From Chromobacterium paludis (GTDB lineage Bacteria; Pseudomonadota; Gammaproteobacteria; Burkholderiales; Chromobacteriaceae), in NCBI RefSeq assembly GCF_008275125.1, contig NZ_CP043473.1, positions 2,046,001 to 2,110,000 on the forward strand: 64,000 nt of DNA, read 5' to 3'. The notes beneath the pieces were generated by a model. That model had not been told where the DNA came from. It did no database searches and saw nothing but the letters and a program-made list of their open reading frames with translations. The position numbers and the translations under genes are program-made. Each line of letters starts with the position of its first letter. Positions within the stretch are counted from its first letter, which is position 1. Of this stretch, positions 47,449 to 56,207 are shown in pieces.

Positions 47449-48325
47449 TGGTTTCGACGTTGTAGCGCATCAGCTGCAGATAGCCGGCCGCCGGGCCATT
47501 GGGGCCGGACAAGGCGTCGGCGTACAGCTTGCCGCCTATCGTCACCTTGGCCTCGGCCGACAATTGCTTCAACAGCCGCGCGTCGGTCATGTTCTCCATG
47601 AACACGGCCCTCACGCCCTCCTTGCGCACCTGGCGCGTCAATTGCGCCACGCCCTTGGCCGAGGCCTCCGAGTCGGTGCTGACGCCCTGCACCGCCAGCA
47701 CCTGCAGCTGGTAATGCTCGCCCAAATAGCCAAAGGCGTCGTGCGAAGTCAGCATCTTGCGCTTGGCGGCCGGCACGGAGGCGAACTGCTGCTTGGCCCA
47801 GTCGTCCAGCGCCTTCACCTTGGCGGCATAATCGGCGGCGCGGCGTTGGTATTCGGCCTTGCCGGCCGGATCGGCCTGAATCAGGCCGGCGCTGATGTTC
47901 TTGATATAGGTCTGCACCCGCGCCGGATCATGCCAGGCATGCGGATCGACCTCGCCATGGCTGTGATCGTGCTCGCCTTCGGCGTGCTCCTCTTCCGGCG
48001 CCTGCCGGGTCTGGATGCCCTTGGAGGCCACCACGGTCACGCCGCGGAAGTTGGCCGCCTTGCCCAGACGCGACATCCAGCCCTCCAGGCCCAGGCCGTT
48101 CACCACCAAAACCTTGGCCGACGACACTTTCTTGATGTCGGCTGGCGACGGCTGGAACACATGCGCGTCCTGGTCCGGGCCGACCAGCGATACCACTTCG
48201 ACGCGGTCGCCGCCTATCTGGCGAGTCATGTCGGCGATGATGCTGAAACTGGCCACCACCGGCAGCTTGGCCAGCGCCAAGGCCGGCATGCCCAGCAGCA
48301 ATAATGCGGCTAGAGTCTTCTTCAT
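47429..48325 (-). CDS. znuA: Zinc ABC transporter substrate-binding protein
   Basis: A 298-aa periplasmic cluster-9 binding protein with a signal peptide (ALLLLGMPALALA, residues about 6-19). Metal-binding His appear in DAHVFQPSPAD, in DPHAWHDP and in KMLTSHDAFGY. The acidic His-rich loop EEEHAEGEHDHSHGE near residue 120 is characteristic of zinc ZnuA. It is 17 bases after znuB. Last gene of the operon. Confidence 0.94.
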   Translation of the reverse strand: MKKTLAALLLLGMPALALAKLPVVASFSIIADMTRQIGGDRVEVVSLVGPDQDAHVFQPSPADIKKVSSAKVLVVNGLGLEGWMSRLGKAANFRGVTVVASKGIQTRQAPEEEHAEGEHDHSHGEVDPHAWHDPARVQTYIKNISAGLIQADPAGKAEYQRRAADYAAKVKALDDWAKQQFASVPAAKRKMLTSHDAFGYLGEHYQLQVLAVQGVSTDSEASAKGVAQLTRQVRKEGVRAVFMENMTDARLLKQLSAEAKVTIGGKLYADALSGPNGPAAGYLQLMRYNVETIMKSFR

Positions 48326-48342
48326 GAGGCTTCTCCTTCGGT

Positions 48343-49218
48343 TCAAGATTCGAGATGCCGCGCGCGGATGTAGCGCGGCAAGGCGCCGCCCACCGGGGCG
48401 AACAGCAAGGACAAGAGGTAGACTAGGCCTGCCAGCAGGATGATGGCCGGGCCGGACGGCAGCTCAAAGTGATAGGACAGCAACAGCCCGCCCAGGCCGC
48501 TGAAGAAGGCGATGCCGATGGCCAGCGCCAGCATGATTTCGATGCGCTCGGTCCATAGCCGCGAGGTGATGGCTGGCAGCATCATCAAGCCCACCGCCAT
48601 CAAGGTGCCCAGGGACTGGAAGCCCGCCACCAGATTCAGCACCACCAGCATCAGGAACAACAGATGCCACCAGGCGCCGCGCGCGCCCACCGCGCGCAGG
48701 TAGACCGGGTCCAGGCTCTCCAGCAGCAGCGGCCGGTAGATGATGGCCAAGGTCAGCAGCGTCACCGTGGCCACGCCCGCCACCAGATACAGCGCCGCGT
48801 CGTCCACCGCCAGCACTGAGCCAAACAGGATGTGCATCAAGTCGACATTGCTGCCGCCCTTGGACACCAACAGCACGCCCAACGACAGCGAAAGCAGATA
48901 AAAGGCGGCGAAGCTGGCGTCCTCCTTGATGCTGGTGAAGCGCGTGGCCAGCCCGGCCAGCAAGGCCACCAGCACGCCGGCGACAAAGCCGCCCAGGCTC
49001 ATGGCCGGCAGGCTGAGACCGGCGAACATGAAGCCGACCGCCGCGCCAGGCAGCACCGCGTGGCTCATCGCGTCGCCCATCAGGCTCATGCGCCGCATCA
49101 CCAAGAACAGGCCGATCGGGCCGGAGCCCAGCGCCAGGGCCAGGCAGCCGGCCAAAGCGCGGCGCATGAAGGCGAATTCGACAAAGGGAGAAACCAGCAA
49201 ATCGTACAAGTGTTGCAT
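48343..49218 (-). CDS. znuB: Zinc ABC transporter permease
   Basis: A 291-aa ABC-3-family permease with about eight or nine spans. FLVMRRMSLMGDAMSHAVLPGAAVGF and the AVGLMMLPAITSRLW segment are conserved in ZnuB/MntB. ATG overlaps the znuC stop as ATGA, so it is translated together with the ATPase. Manganese is a formal alternative, but the operon context is zinc. Confidence 0.93.
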   Translation of the reverse strand: MQHLYDLLVSPFVEFAFMRRALAGCLALALGSGPIGLFLVMRRMSLMGDAMSHAVLPGAAVGFMFAGLSLPAMSLGGFVAGVLVALLAGLATRFTSIKEDASFAAFYLLSLSLGVLLVSKGGSNVDLMHILFGSVLAVDDAALYLVAGVATVTLLTLAIIYRPLLLESLDPVYLRAVGARGAWWHLLFLMLVVLNLVAGFQSLGTLMAVGLMMLPAITSRLWTERIEIMLALAIGIAFFSGLGGLLLSYHFELPSGPAIILLAGLVYLLSLLFAPVGGALPRYIRARHLES

Positions 49219-49961
49219 CAGGCGCTTGCTCCATCCAGGCCGCAAACCGGCGCCTGGGCCTGCCAGTGGGCGGCGGTTTCCACCGCGCGCCGCAGATTGT
49301 CTTCGGTCAATACCATGGTGCTGTCGCCCCAGGCGATCACCTCGCGCGCCATCAGCAGCGTATGCGGGAAATGCGCTCTCACTTGCAGCGCGTCGTGCAG
49401 CACAGCGATGACCGTGCGCTTTTCCTCGCGCCAGCGCGCCACCAGCTTCAGCAAATCCTCGGTGGTTTTGGCGTCCACCGCGTTGAAAGGCTCGTCCAGC
49501 AGAATCACCTTGGCGTCCTGCACCAGGATGCGGGCGAACAGCACGCGCTGGAACTGGCCGCTGGACAGCGCGGCGATGGGACGCAAGGCGAAATCGGCCA
49601 GCCCCACCTGCTCCAGCGCGTCGATGGCGCGCGCCATGCCGTCGCGCCCCACCCGTCCGAACGGGCCGCTCTTGTGCCACAGGCCGGTGCCGACCAGCTC
49701 CAGCACGCTGACTGGCATGCTGCGGTCTATTTCGGCCTGCTGCGGCAGATAGGCGATGTCGGCGCGGCGGTAGCCGTTCAGGTCCACATTGCCGGAATCG
49801 GGCGTCAGCGCGCCTATCATCGCCTTCAACAGCGTGCTTTTGCCGGCGCCGTTCGGCCCGCAAATCGCGGTGGCGTCGCCTTCGGCGAAGCGGCCGCTGA
49901 TGTGGTGCACCGCCGGGTGGCGCTGGTAGGATACCGTCAGGTTGTTCAACACTATGCTCAT
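49218..49961 (-). CDS. znuC: Zinc ABC transporter ATP-binding protein
   Basis: A 247-aa ABC ATPase. Walker A CGPNGAGKST near residue 34, Q-loop LPQQAEIDR, signature LSSGQFQRVLFA, Walker B VILLDEPFNAVD and the H-loop in AVLHDAL are all intact. The start at 49961 overlaps the stop of the preceding small His-rich gene as ATGA. It powers zinc uptake with ZnuB/ZnuA. Confidence 0.94.
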   Translation of the reverse strand: MSIVLNNLTVSYQRHPAVHHISGRFAEGDATAICGPNGAGKSTLLKAMIGALTPDSGNVDLNGYRRADIAYLPQQAEIDRSMPVSVLELVGTGLWHKSGPFGRVGRDGMARAIDALEQVGLADFALRPIAALSSGQFQRVLFARILVQDAKVILLDEPFNAVDAKTTEDLLKLVARWREEKRTVIAVLHDALQVRAHFPHTLLMAREVIAWGDSTMVLTEDNLRRAVETAAHWQAQAPVCGLDGASA

Positions 49962-50143
49962 GCCAACTCCTGCAAAGCCCACCACACCAGGAGCCACAGC
50001 CCGGCCAAGGGCAGCAGCGTCAGCAGCACGCGCTGGCCGGCCGACATCGACAGCAGGCTCAGCGGCGGGCGCAGATTGGATGCCGTGAGGTGCTGATGGC
50101 CGGTATGCGCATGATCATGGCCGTGAGAATGCGTTTGACTCAT
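49958..50143 (-). CDS. Small His-rich single-span membrane protein in the zinc operon
   Basis: A 61-aa protein with seven His in the first 18 residues (positions 5, 7, 9, 11, 13, 16, 18; pattern HxHxHxHxH) and one hydrophobic span at about 39-57. It is joined by ATGA overlaps to the COG0523 gene upstream and znuC downstream, which fixes both ends and argues it is expressed. The His tail should bind Zn(II). I do not recognise a characterised family. It could deliver zinc between the GTPase and the transporter, but that is inference. Confidence 0.8.
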   Translation of the reverse strand: MSQTHSHGHDHAHTGHQHLTASNLRPPLSLLSMSAGQRVLLTLLPLAGLWLLVWWALQELA

Positions 50144-51057
50144 TCCAGACACTCCTTCAGCCAGGCTTCCACCTGCTCGGCCTCAAACGCCGGCGCGATC
50201 AGCTCGAAGCGGCTGTCGCGCCGCCACGACACCTGCGCGGCGCCCCACTGTCCGGCCGCCCAGTTCAGCCACACCCAGCTGTCCAGCACGCGGAACACGC
50301 CCTTGGCGCGCACCAAGCCCGGCACTTTCTTGGGCAAGTCGTCGAAGAAACGGGTCAGCCGCTCGCCATCGAAATTCCGTTCCGGATCGAAGGTCCAGCC
50401 GGCCGCCTGCCATTGGCTGGCGTTATCGGGCAGCACCGCCGGCCGGTAGCGCGGCTTGGCCGCCAGCTCGGCGTCCAGCCAGGACACGTCCAATTGGCCG
50501 TCGCGCACCTCGCCGACCAGCGATTTGGGCGGAAACAGCGCCGCCGCCTGCGCGCGGAAGGCTTCCATGGTCGGGATGTCGGCGGTGTCCATCTTGTTGG
50601 CCACCAGCACGTCGGCGATGGAAATCTGGTCGCGGTACAGCGGCTGGCGATGGTAATCGGGCTGGATGAACTGGCGCGGGTCCACCAGGGTCAGCACGGC
50701 GGCCACCTCCAGCGCCTCGCCCAGCGGCTTGGCGCGCAGTTCGTCGATGACGCCGGCGGCATGGGCCAGGCCGCTGGCTTCGATCAGCAGGCGGTCCGGC
50801 TTTTCGCGGCGCAGCAGCGTGGCCACCGTGGCGGTCATTTGCGGGCCGGCCACGCAGCACAGGCAGCCGCCGGCGATCTCGGCCACGGCCAGCTCGTCGT
50901 TGAGCAGCGCGGCGCCGTCTATGCCCACTTCGCCGAATTCATTGACGATCACCGCCCACTTCTCATGTTGCGGGCGATTGGCGATCAGGTGGCGCAGCGC
51001 GGTGGTCTTGCCCACGCCCAGAAAGCCGGTAAACAGATTGACTTTGGTTTTTTTCAT
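50140..51057 (-). CDS. COG0523 (CobW/ZNG-like) GTP-binding metallochaperone
   Basis: A 305-aa P-loop GTPase. Walker A GFLGVGKTT at residues 11-19, the metal-binding GCLCC motif at 64-68 and the base-specificity motif NKMD near 154 identify the family; the C-terminal CobW_C domain begins near residue 215. In zur-linked subgroups it is thought to supply zinc to client proteins under limitation. It follows zur by 16 bases and overlaps the His-rich gene by ATGA. Confidence 0.92.
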   Translation of the reverse strand: MKKTKVNLFTGFLGVGKTTALRHLIANRPQHEKWAVIVNEFGEVGIDGAALLNDELAVAEIAGGCLCCVAGPQMTATVATLLRREKPDRLLIEASGLAHAAGVIDELRAKPLGEALEVAAVLTLVDPRQFIQPDYHRQPLYRDQISIADVLVANKMDTADIPTMEAFRAQAAALFPPKSLVGEVRDGQLDVSWLDAELAAKPRYRPAVLPDNASQWQAAGWTFDPERNFDGERLTRFFDDLPKKVPGLVRAKGVFRVLDSWVWLNWAAGQWGAAQVSWRRDSRFELIAPAFEAEQVEAWLKECLE

Positions 51058-51073
51058 GGCGGATTTCAGAAAT

Positions 51074-51523
51074 TCAGACGGCGCAGGACTGGCAGCGGCC
51101 GGCCAGCACCAGATTTTGCGGGCTGAGGGCGAAACCGGCCGCCTGCGCCATTTCGCGCAGGCTGGCCAGCCCGTCGGCGGCGTCCACTTCGTTGACGCGG
51201 CCGCATTGCTCGCACACCAGGATCAGGCTTTCATGCTGGCAATCGAAGTGATCGCAGACGATGAAGCCATTGAGCGCGTCCACCTTATGCAACAGGCCGT
51301 GCTCCACTAGGAAATCCAGCGCGCGGTAGACGGTGGGCGGCGCGGCGCTGCCGCGCTGCTGCTGCAGATCCGCCAGCACTTGGTAGGCCTTGACCACGCC
51401 GCGATGGTTCAGCACCAGCTCCAGCACTTGGCGGCGCAAATCGGTGAGTTTGCTGCCGCGCGCCGCGCAATGGCGCTCGGCGGCGGCGAGATAGGTGGAT
51501 CGGTCCATTCGCTTGGCTTGCAT
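51074..51523 (-). CDS. zur: Zinc uptake regulator Zur (Fur family)
   Basis: A 149-aa metalloregulator. PPTVYRALDFLVEHGLLHKVDALNGFIVCDHFDCQHESLILVCEQCGRV matches Zur, with the structural zinc cysteines CxxC (CEQC) and a final CQSC. Three starts are possible: TTG 51541, ATG 51523 and ATG 51508; 51523 is chosen, with limited support. A Zur-box dyad lies just upstream, so the gene is probably autoregulated and heads the zinc operon. Confidence 0.93.
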   Translation of the reverse strand: MQAKRMDRSTYLAAAERHCAARGSKLTDLRRQVLELVLNHRGVVKAYQVLADLQQQRGSAAPPTVYRALDFLVEHGLLHKVDALNGFIVCDHFDCQHESLILVCEQCGRVNEVDAADGLASLREMAQAAGFALSPQNLVLAGRCQSCAV

Positions 51524-51541
51524 GCAGTCTCGATCCGACAA

Positions 51542-51558
51542 ATGTTACTTTATAACAT
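51542..51558. promoter_or_regulatory. Zur box
   Basis: ATGTTA-CTTTA-TAACAT is a perfect 6-bp dyad; the flanking bases extend the match to the known gammaproteobacterial Zur consensus (AAATGTTATAnTATAACATTTC). It is placed 20 bases before the zur ATG. The divergent cytochrome c' gene starts 96 bases on the other side. Confidence 0.85.
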
Positions 51559-51654
51559 CCGACATGCCAACCCTTTACATTTTATGGGTTTTGGCCCTGT
51601 CAACCCTGTGATAGGCTGCCACGTTGTTTTCCATGCCATAGACAGGGGGTTTCG

Positions 51655-52083
51655 ATGAAAAAGATGTTGATGGCTTCGCTGGCTTTGCTGCTCGCGGGCC
51701 AGGCTCTGGCTGCAGACCCGATTGGCCAACGCAAGGAAGTATTCAAGCAATACAAGACCGTGGTTGGCGCCATGGGCAAGGTCGTCAAGGGCGACGCGCC
51801 GTATAACAAGGACGAGTTCGCCAAGCTGGCCGGCCAGTTGGAACAACTGTCCCAGCAGCCCTGGCAATACTTCCCGGCCGGCAGCAACGCAGGCAAGACC
51901 GATGCTCGCCCCGAGATCTGGAGCCGGCCAACAGACTGGCAACAAGCCATAGACAAGCACAAGGCCGCCACCGCCAAGCTCAAGCAGGTGGCGCTGAGCG
52001 GCGATCTGGCGGCGATCAAGGCGCAGTTCGGCGCGACGCAGCAGACCTGCAAGGCCTGTCACAAGGATTTCCGCAAAGATTGA
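51655..52083 (+). CDS. Cytochrome c' (class II), copy 1
   Basis: A 142-aa periplasmic cytochrome. Signal peptide residues 1-20 end ALAAD. The single heme site CKACH is near the C-terminus (about residues 133-137), the class II arrangement in a four-helix bundle. Its family binds NO or CO, or carries electrons. A paralogue follows after 73 bases, with PYNK, AGS and RPEIW segments shared. Confidence 0.92.
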   Translation: MKKMLMASLALLLAGQALAADPIGQRKEVFKQYKTVVGAMGKVVKGDAPYNKDEFAKLAGQLEQLSQQPWQYFPAGSNAGKTDARPEIWSRPTDWQQAIDKHKAATAKLKQVALSGDLAAIKAQFGATQQTCKACHKDFRKD

Positions 52084-52156
52084 GGCGGCTTGCCGCCATG
52101 TCATGACCAGCGGGCGGCCCGCGCCGCCCTTCTCCCACCGTTCTAACCAGGCCGAC

Positions 52157-52600
52157 ATGAACAAGATACTGACCGCGCTGCTGCTGGCAGCCATCGCCAT
52201 CCCCGCCGCCCACGCCGATGACGCGCCGGCAGAGATTCGCACCAAGGCATTCAAGAAAATGCTGCTGCAATCGTTCGAGCCGATGGGCATGACCGTGCGC
52301 GGCCGCGCGCCCTACAACAAGGCGCAGTTCGAACAGCAAGCAGAGGCGCTGAAGACGTTGGCCGCCGAACCGTTCAAACACTTCCCGGCAGGCAGCATCA
52401 GCGACAAGAGCCGCGCCAAGCCAGAAATCTGGAGCCAGCCGGCCAAGTTCCAGGCCGACCGCGACGGCTTCCTGAAGTCAGTCGACAATCTGGCCGAAGT
52501 GGCCAAGAGCGGCGATCTGGCTTCGATCAAGAAGGCCTACGGCCAGGTCGCGCAAAACTGCAAAACCTGTCACGACGCCTTCCGCGGGCCGGAAAGATAA
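52157..52600 (+). CDS. Cytochrome c' (class II), copy 2
   Basis: A 147-aa periplasmic cytochrome with signal peptide ending AAHAD near residue 21 and the heme site CKTCH near residue 136. It is clearly a tandem paralogue of the preceding gene (APYNKAQF, AKPEIWSQPAKFQ, SGDLASIKKAYGQ). The ATG at 52157 is used instead of an upstream start without signal peptide. Transcription ends at the shared terminator. Confidence 0.92.
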   Translation: MNKILTALLLAAIAIPAAHADDAPAEIRTKAFKKMLLQSFEPMGMTVRGRAPYNKAQFEQQAEALKTLAAEPFKHFPAGSISDKSRAKPEIWSQPAKFQADRDGFLKSVDNLAEVAKSGDLASIKKAYGQVAQNCKTCHDAFRGPER

Positions 52601-52623
52601 ACGCCACGCGCGATGAAAACGAA

Positions 52624-52646
52624 AAAGCCGGCGTCATGCCGGCTTT
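52624..52646. terminator. Bidirectional terminator
   Basis: AAAGCCGGC / GCCGGCTTT, a 9-bp stem with a GTCAT loop, between convergent cytochrome c' and cytochrome b genes. Confidence 0.85.
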
Positions 52647-52666
52647 GAGCTTTGCGAGAGCGGCGC

Positions 52667-53323
52667 TCAACGCAGCAGCGTGAAATACAGGCCGCCCGCC
52701 GACAACAGCAAAGCCGCCAACGCCAGCGCGCCATGCGCGAAATGCAGCCGCGGCTTTTCACCCGTCATCCTCTTGTAGCCGGTCAGCATCGGCCCCACCA
52801 GATTCTGTTTCTTCACCACGCGATACAGGATGATCGCGGTCACATGCAGCGCCACCAAGCCCAGCAAACCATTAAACAGCAACTTGTGCGCGCCGGTGAC
52901 GGATTCAGCCAGCCCGCTGTCGATATGCTTGGCCAGCGGGCCGTCATACAGGTAGCTGTCCACGTCCGCGGCGAACAGGCCCGTCAGCACCTGGGCCGCC
53001 AGCGCCAGCAACATCACCACCACCATCCAGCCTCCCAGCGGATTATGCCCCGGCGCCTCGCCTTCCGGCAGCTCACCCCTCAGGTAGCGCAAAATGGTCC
53101 GCGGTCCGCGCACGAAGCTGGCAAAACGCGCGGTCTGACTGCCCACCATGCCCCAGATCAGCCGGAACACCAGCAACGAAGCCAGCGCCACGCCGCAATA
53201 GATATGATATTGCAGCCATTCGCCGCCCTGTTCGGCGCAGAACCACATGGCGCCAAACAAAGCAACCAGACTCCAGTGAAACAAGCGCGTCGGCGCATCC
53301 CATATCTTGACCTGCTGCGTCAT
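52667..53323 (-). CDS. Cytochrome b561-type membrane cytochrome
   Basis: A 218-aa membrane protein with four main spans and a fifth short hydrophobic C-terminal segment. Heme-ligand His candidates are in TRLFHWSLVAL, QYHIYCGVALASLLVFRLIWG, GAHKLLFNGLLGLVALHVTAI. It belongs to the Ni-hydrogenase-type b561 group. Conserved pairing with cytochrome c' genes suggests it exchanges electrons with them. The ATG at 53323 has GGAAGG upstream. Confidence 0.9.
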   Translation of the reverse strand: MTQQVKIWDAPTRLFHWSLVALFGAMWFCAEQGGEWLQYHIYCGVALASLLVFRLIWGMVGSQTARFASFVRGPRTILRYLRGELPEGEAPGHNPLGGWMVVVMLLALAAQVLTGLFAADVDSYLYDGPLAKHIDSGLAESVTGAHKLLFNGLLGLVALHVTAIILYRVVKKQNLVGPMLTGYKRMTGEKPRLHFAHGALALAALLLSAGGLYFTLLR

Positions 53324-53530
53324 CGCCTTCCCTTTCCTGATTTGCCAAGCGTCCATTTTGCCGTAACACCGCCGGCTCCGCCGAATAAAACGGACGATAC
53401 GCCGCCATTTTGCGGCAATTTCGGTTAAGATAAGTTTTCCCACTCCAGCCGGATGCCGCGCGCTCCCGCTGGAGCCGTTTTTTTCCGGCGGCCGCCAGGC
53501 CGCGCAACACCGTGTTGGAGACTCAGTCAA

Positions 53531-54805
53531 ATGTCGCAAACCGCCCTTCTTCAGGATCTGGAGGCCCGTGGCCTCATCGCGCAAACCACCGATATGGCCG
53601 CGCTGCAAGAACTGCTGAACAAGGAAACGGTTACGCTTTATTGCGGCTTCGACCCGACCGCGGACAGCCTGCACATCGGCAGCCTGGTGCCTATTCTGAT
53701 GCTGAAACGCTTCCAGCAGGCCGGCCATCGCCCGGTGGCCCTGGTCGGCGGCGCCACCGGCATGATAGGCGACCCCAGCTTCAAGGCCACCGAGCGCAAG
53801 CTGAACACCCCTGACGTCATCGAAAGCTGGGTGGAGAAAATCCGCAAGCAGGTGGAGCCCTTCCTGTCCTTCGACGGCGACAATGCCGCGCTGATGGCCA
53901 ACAATTACGACTGGTTCGGCAAAATGAACGCGCTTGAGTTCCTGCGCGACATCGGCAAGCACTTCTCGGTCAACGCCATGATCAAGAAGGAAGCGGTGCA
54001 GCAGCGCATCGCCCGCGAAGACCAGGGCATCTCCTACACCGAGTTCTCCTACAGCCTGCTGCAAGGCTATGACTTCGCTGAACTGAACACCCGCCTGGGC
54101 TGCAAGCTGCAGATCGGCGGCTCCGACCAATGGGGCAACATCACCGCCGGCACCGACCTGACCCGCCGCCTGAACCAGACCCAGGTTTACGGCCTGACCA
54201 TGCCGCTGGTGACCAAGGCCGACGGCACCAAGTTCGGCAAGACCGAGTCCGGCACCATCTGGCTGGACGCAAAAAAGACCTCGCCCTACGCCTTCTACCA
54301 GTTCTGGCTGTCCACCGCCGATGCCGACGTGTACAAGTTCCTGCGCTACTTCAGCTTCCTGTCGGTGGACGAGATCGCCACCATCGAAGAAGCAGACAAG
54401 ACCCGCGAAGGCAAGCCGGAAGGCCAGCGCATCCTGGCCGAGCAAGTCACCGAGCTGGTGCACGGCAAAGCCGCGCTGGAAGCGGCGCAGCGCATCACCC
54501 ACAGTCTGTTCAGCAACGACCTGTCCAGCCTGACCGCCGACGACTTCGCCCAGCTGGCGCAGGACGGCCTGCCCACCATCCAGCTGGACAAGCGCGCCAA
54601 CGGCCTGATCGACGCGCTGGCAGCCGGCGGCCTGGCCAAGTCCAAGAGCGAGGCGCGCACCTTCATCCAGAGCGGCGCGGTCAGCGTCAACGGCATCAAG
54701 GTGGACAGCCTGGAACACGCCATCGGCGACGACCAACGCCTGTTCGGCCAGTATTCGCTGCTCAAGCGCGGCAAGAAGCTGTACGCGCTGGTGGACTGGC
54801 AATAA
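53531..54805 (+). CDS. tyrS: Tyrosyl-tRNA synthetase
   Basis: A 424-aa class I aminoacyl-tRNA synthetase. The HIGH motif is SLHIGSLVP near residue 48, and the KMSKS counterpart is KFGKTES near 237; the tyrosine-binding GSDQWGN and the C-terminal S4 domain ([17 protein letters not shown]) are intact. The ATG at 53531 is correct by alignment. Its terminator appears split by the insertion sequence that follows. Confidence 0.96.
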   Translation: MSQTALLQDLEARGLIAQTTDMAALQELLNKETVTLYCGFDPTADSLHIGSLVPILMLKRFQQAGHRPVALVGGATGMIGDPSFKATERKLNTPDVIESWVEKIRKQVEPFLSFDGDNAALMANNYDWFGKMNALEFLRDIGKHFSVNAMIKKEAVQQRIAREDQGISYTEFSYSLLQGYDFAELNTRLGCKLQIGGSDQWGNITAGTDLTRRLNQTQVYGLTMPLVTKADGTKFGKTESGTIWLDAKKTSPYAFYQFWLSTADADVYKFLRYFSFLSVDEIATIEEADKTREGKPEGQRILAEQVTELVHGKAALEAAQRITHSLFSNDLSSLTADDFAQLAQDGLPTIQLDKRANGLIDALAAGGLAKSKSEARTFIQSGAVSVNGIKVDSLEHAIGDDQRLFGQYSLLKRGKKLYALVDWQ

Positions 54806-54823
54806 GCGGTTGCCGCAAAGCGA

Positions 54824-54846
54824 AAGCCCGTCTTATCGACGGGCTT
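54824..54846 (+). terminator. tyrS terminator stem, interrupted by an insertion sequence
   Basis: AAGCCCGTC / GACGGGCTT with a TTATC loop. The expected T-run is missing here but TTTTTT is found at 56227-56232, directly after the right end of the element. Joining 54845 to 56227 restores a textbook terminator. Confidence 0.8.
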
Positions 54847-54868
54847 AATGTGATGGTCAGCCTGACCT

Positions 54869-54905
54869 AAATGCCTCAGCAGGCGTCAAACCTGCTGAGG
54901 CATTT
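54869..54905 (+). other. Perfect hairpin upstream of the transposase
   Basis: A 15-bp stem AAATGCCTCAGCAGG / CCTGCTGAGGCATTT with a 7-base loop, then CTTCTTCTTC. It lies between the left inverted repeat and the transposase start. It may block read-through from tyrS into the transposase or be part of a structured IS end. Confidence 0.75.
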
Positions 54906-54927
54906 CTTCTTCTTCGGGGAGAGCATC

Positions 54928-55974
54928 ATGGCAACCGTCACACTCATCGGTCTGGATATCGGCAAGCACAGCTTTCATCTGATCGGGCACGACCCGCGCG
55001 GCAACCCGGTCCTCAAGAAGCAGTTCAATCGCAACAGTCTCATCGAATTTCTCGCGAAACAGCCTCCCTGCCGCATCGTGATGGAGGCCTGCTGCGGCGC
55101 GCACTGGCTGGCACGCAAGCTGACGGGCTTCGGTCATACCGTACAACTGATCGCACCGCAGTACATCCGCCCGTTTGTCTTCGGCAACAAGAACGATTTC
55201 ATCGATGCCCAGGCCATCTGCGAGGCGGCTACGCGCCCGACCATGCGCTACGTTGCCGCCAAGAGTGCCGAACAGCAAGCCTTGTCGGCACTGCATCGCC
55301 TGCGGGAATCTCGCATTGCCGAACGAATACAGACCAACAACCAGATCCATGCGCTGCTGCTGGAGTTCGGCATCGCGCTTCCTGTCGGGGTGCGGGGGAT
55401 CACGCAGCTGCCGATGCTGCTGATGGACGAGACCAACGGCTTGCCCGTCAAGGCCCGGCAGATCCTGCAACGCCAGCTGGATCACTACCGTCTGCTCAAG
55501 ACCGAGATCGACGAGCTGGATCACGAGATTGCCACAGAAGCCCGACAGGACGATGTCGCCCGGCGGTTGATGACCATTCCCGGCATCGGTGCGATCACCG
55601 CCAGCCAGTTGTCGGCGGACGCCGGCAATGCCAAGGGCTATGGCAATGCCCGTGACTTTGCGGCATCGCTGGGTCTGGTCCCGCGACAATACTCGACAGG
55701 CGGGAAGTCCAAGCTGCTGGGCATCAGCAAACGCGGTGACAAGAGCCTGCGTCGCCTGCTGGTGCAATGCGCACGGGTGATCATGCAGAACGCGCCGCGC
55801 TGGAAGAGTGCGATGGCAGCGTGGACGGTGGCGCTGATGCAGCGTCGCCACTCGAATATCGTGGCCTGCGCACTGGCCAACAAACTGGCACGGGTCGTGT
55901 GGGCGCTACTCGCCAAAGGCGGCGAGTACCGTCCCCAGGCCCGCGCACTGACTGAAATGCAAACCGCCGGGTAA
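54928..55974 (+). CDS. IS110-family transposase (DEDD type)
   Basis: A 348-aa transposase. The N-terminal RuvC-like domain has IGLDIGKHSFHL (Asp10), an E in MEACCGAHW and NKNDFIDAQAI, giving the DEDD set. A coiled-coil-like middle is followed by Transposase_20, with IPGIGAITASQL and the catalytic-Ser segment RQYSTGGKSKLLG. The frame is complete with no stop or shift, so the element may be active. GGGGAGAG precedes the ATG. Position of IRs and the long 3' non-coding tail favour the IS1111 subgroup. Confidence 0.93.
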   Translation: MATVTLIGLDIGKHSFHLIGHDPRGNPVLKKQFNRNSLIEFLAKQPPCRIVMEACCGAHWLARKLTGFGHTVQLIAPQYIRPFVFGNKNDFIDAQAICEAATRPTMRYVAAKSAEQQALSALHRLRESRIAERIQTNNQIHALLLEFGIALPVGVRGITQLPMLLMDETNGLPVKARQILQRQLDHYRLLKTEIDELDHEIATEARQDDVARRLMTIPGIGAITASQLSADAGNAKGYGNARDFAASLGLVPRQYSTGGKSKLLGISKRGDKSLRRLLVQCARVIMQNAPRWKSAMAAWTVALMQRRHSNIVACALANKLARVVWALLAKGGEYRPQARALTEMQTAG

Positions 55975-56207
55975 ACCCGGCGGCGAGTAGAAGCCTGCTT
56001 TTGCCAAGACAGATACTGATGACGACAACCGGCCCACGGCCTGCAGGATACCCCGATCGTAAAAACAGTCATGACAGACTGAGGGCTTTTTAGGGACTTG
56101 CAGGAGCGGCTCACATCATGGATCGGGCTCTATTGTGCCCATCAAGAATCCGGATAGATTAGAGCAAGCCTACCCCGTCATGATTCATCAGCACGCTGTT
56201 CTTGCAA
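55975..56207 (+). ncRNA. Candidate guide (bridge/seek) RNA region of the insertion sequence
   Basis: About 230 non-coding bases between the transposase stop and the right inverted repeat. In IS1111 elements the guide RNA is reported to lie in this 3' interval. Bases 56053-56065 (CCGATCGTAAAAA) are complementary to the genomic right flank at 56228-56240 except for one G-T, and 56083-56091 (GGGCTTTTT) equals the reconstructed target junction. A hairpin CAGTC-ATGACA-GACTG lies between them. Transcription and exact ends are not known. Confidence 0.5.
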
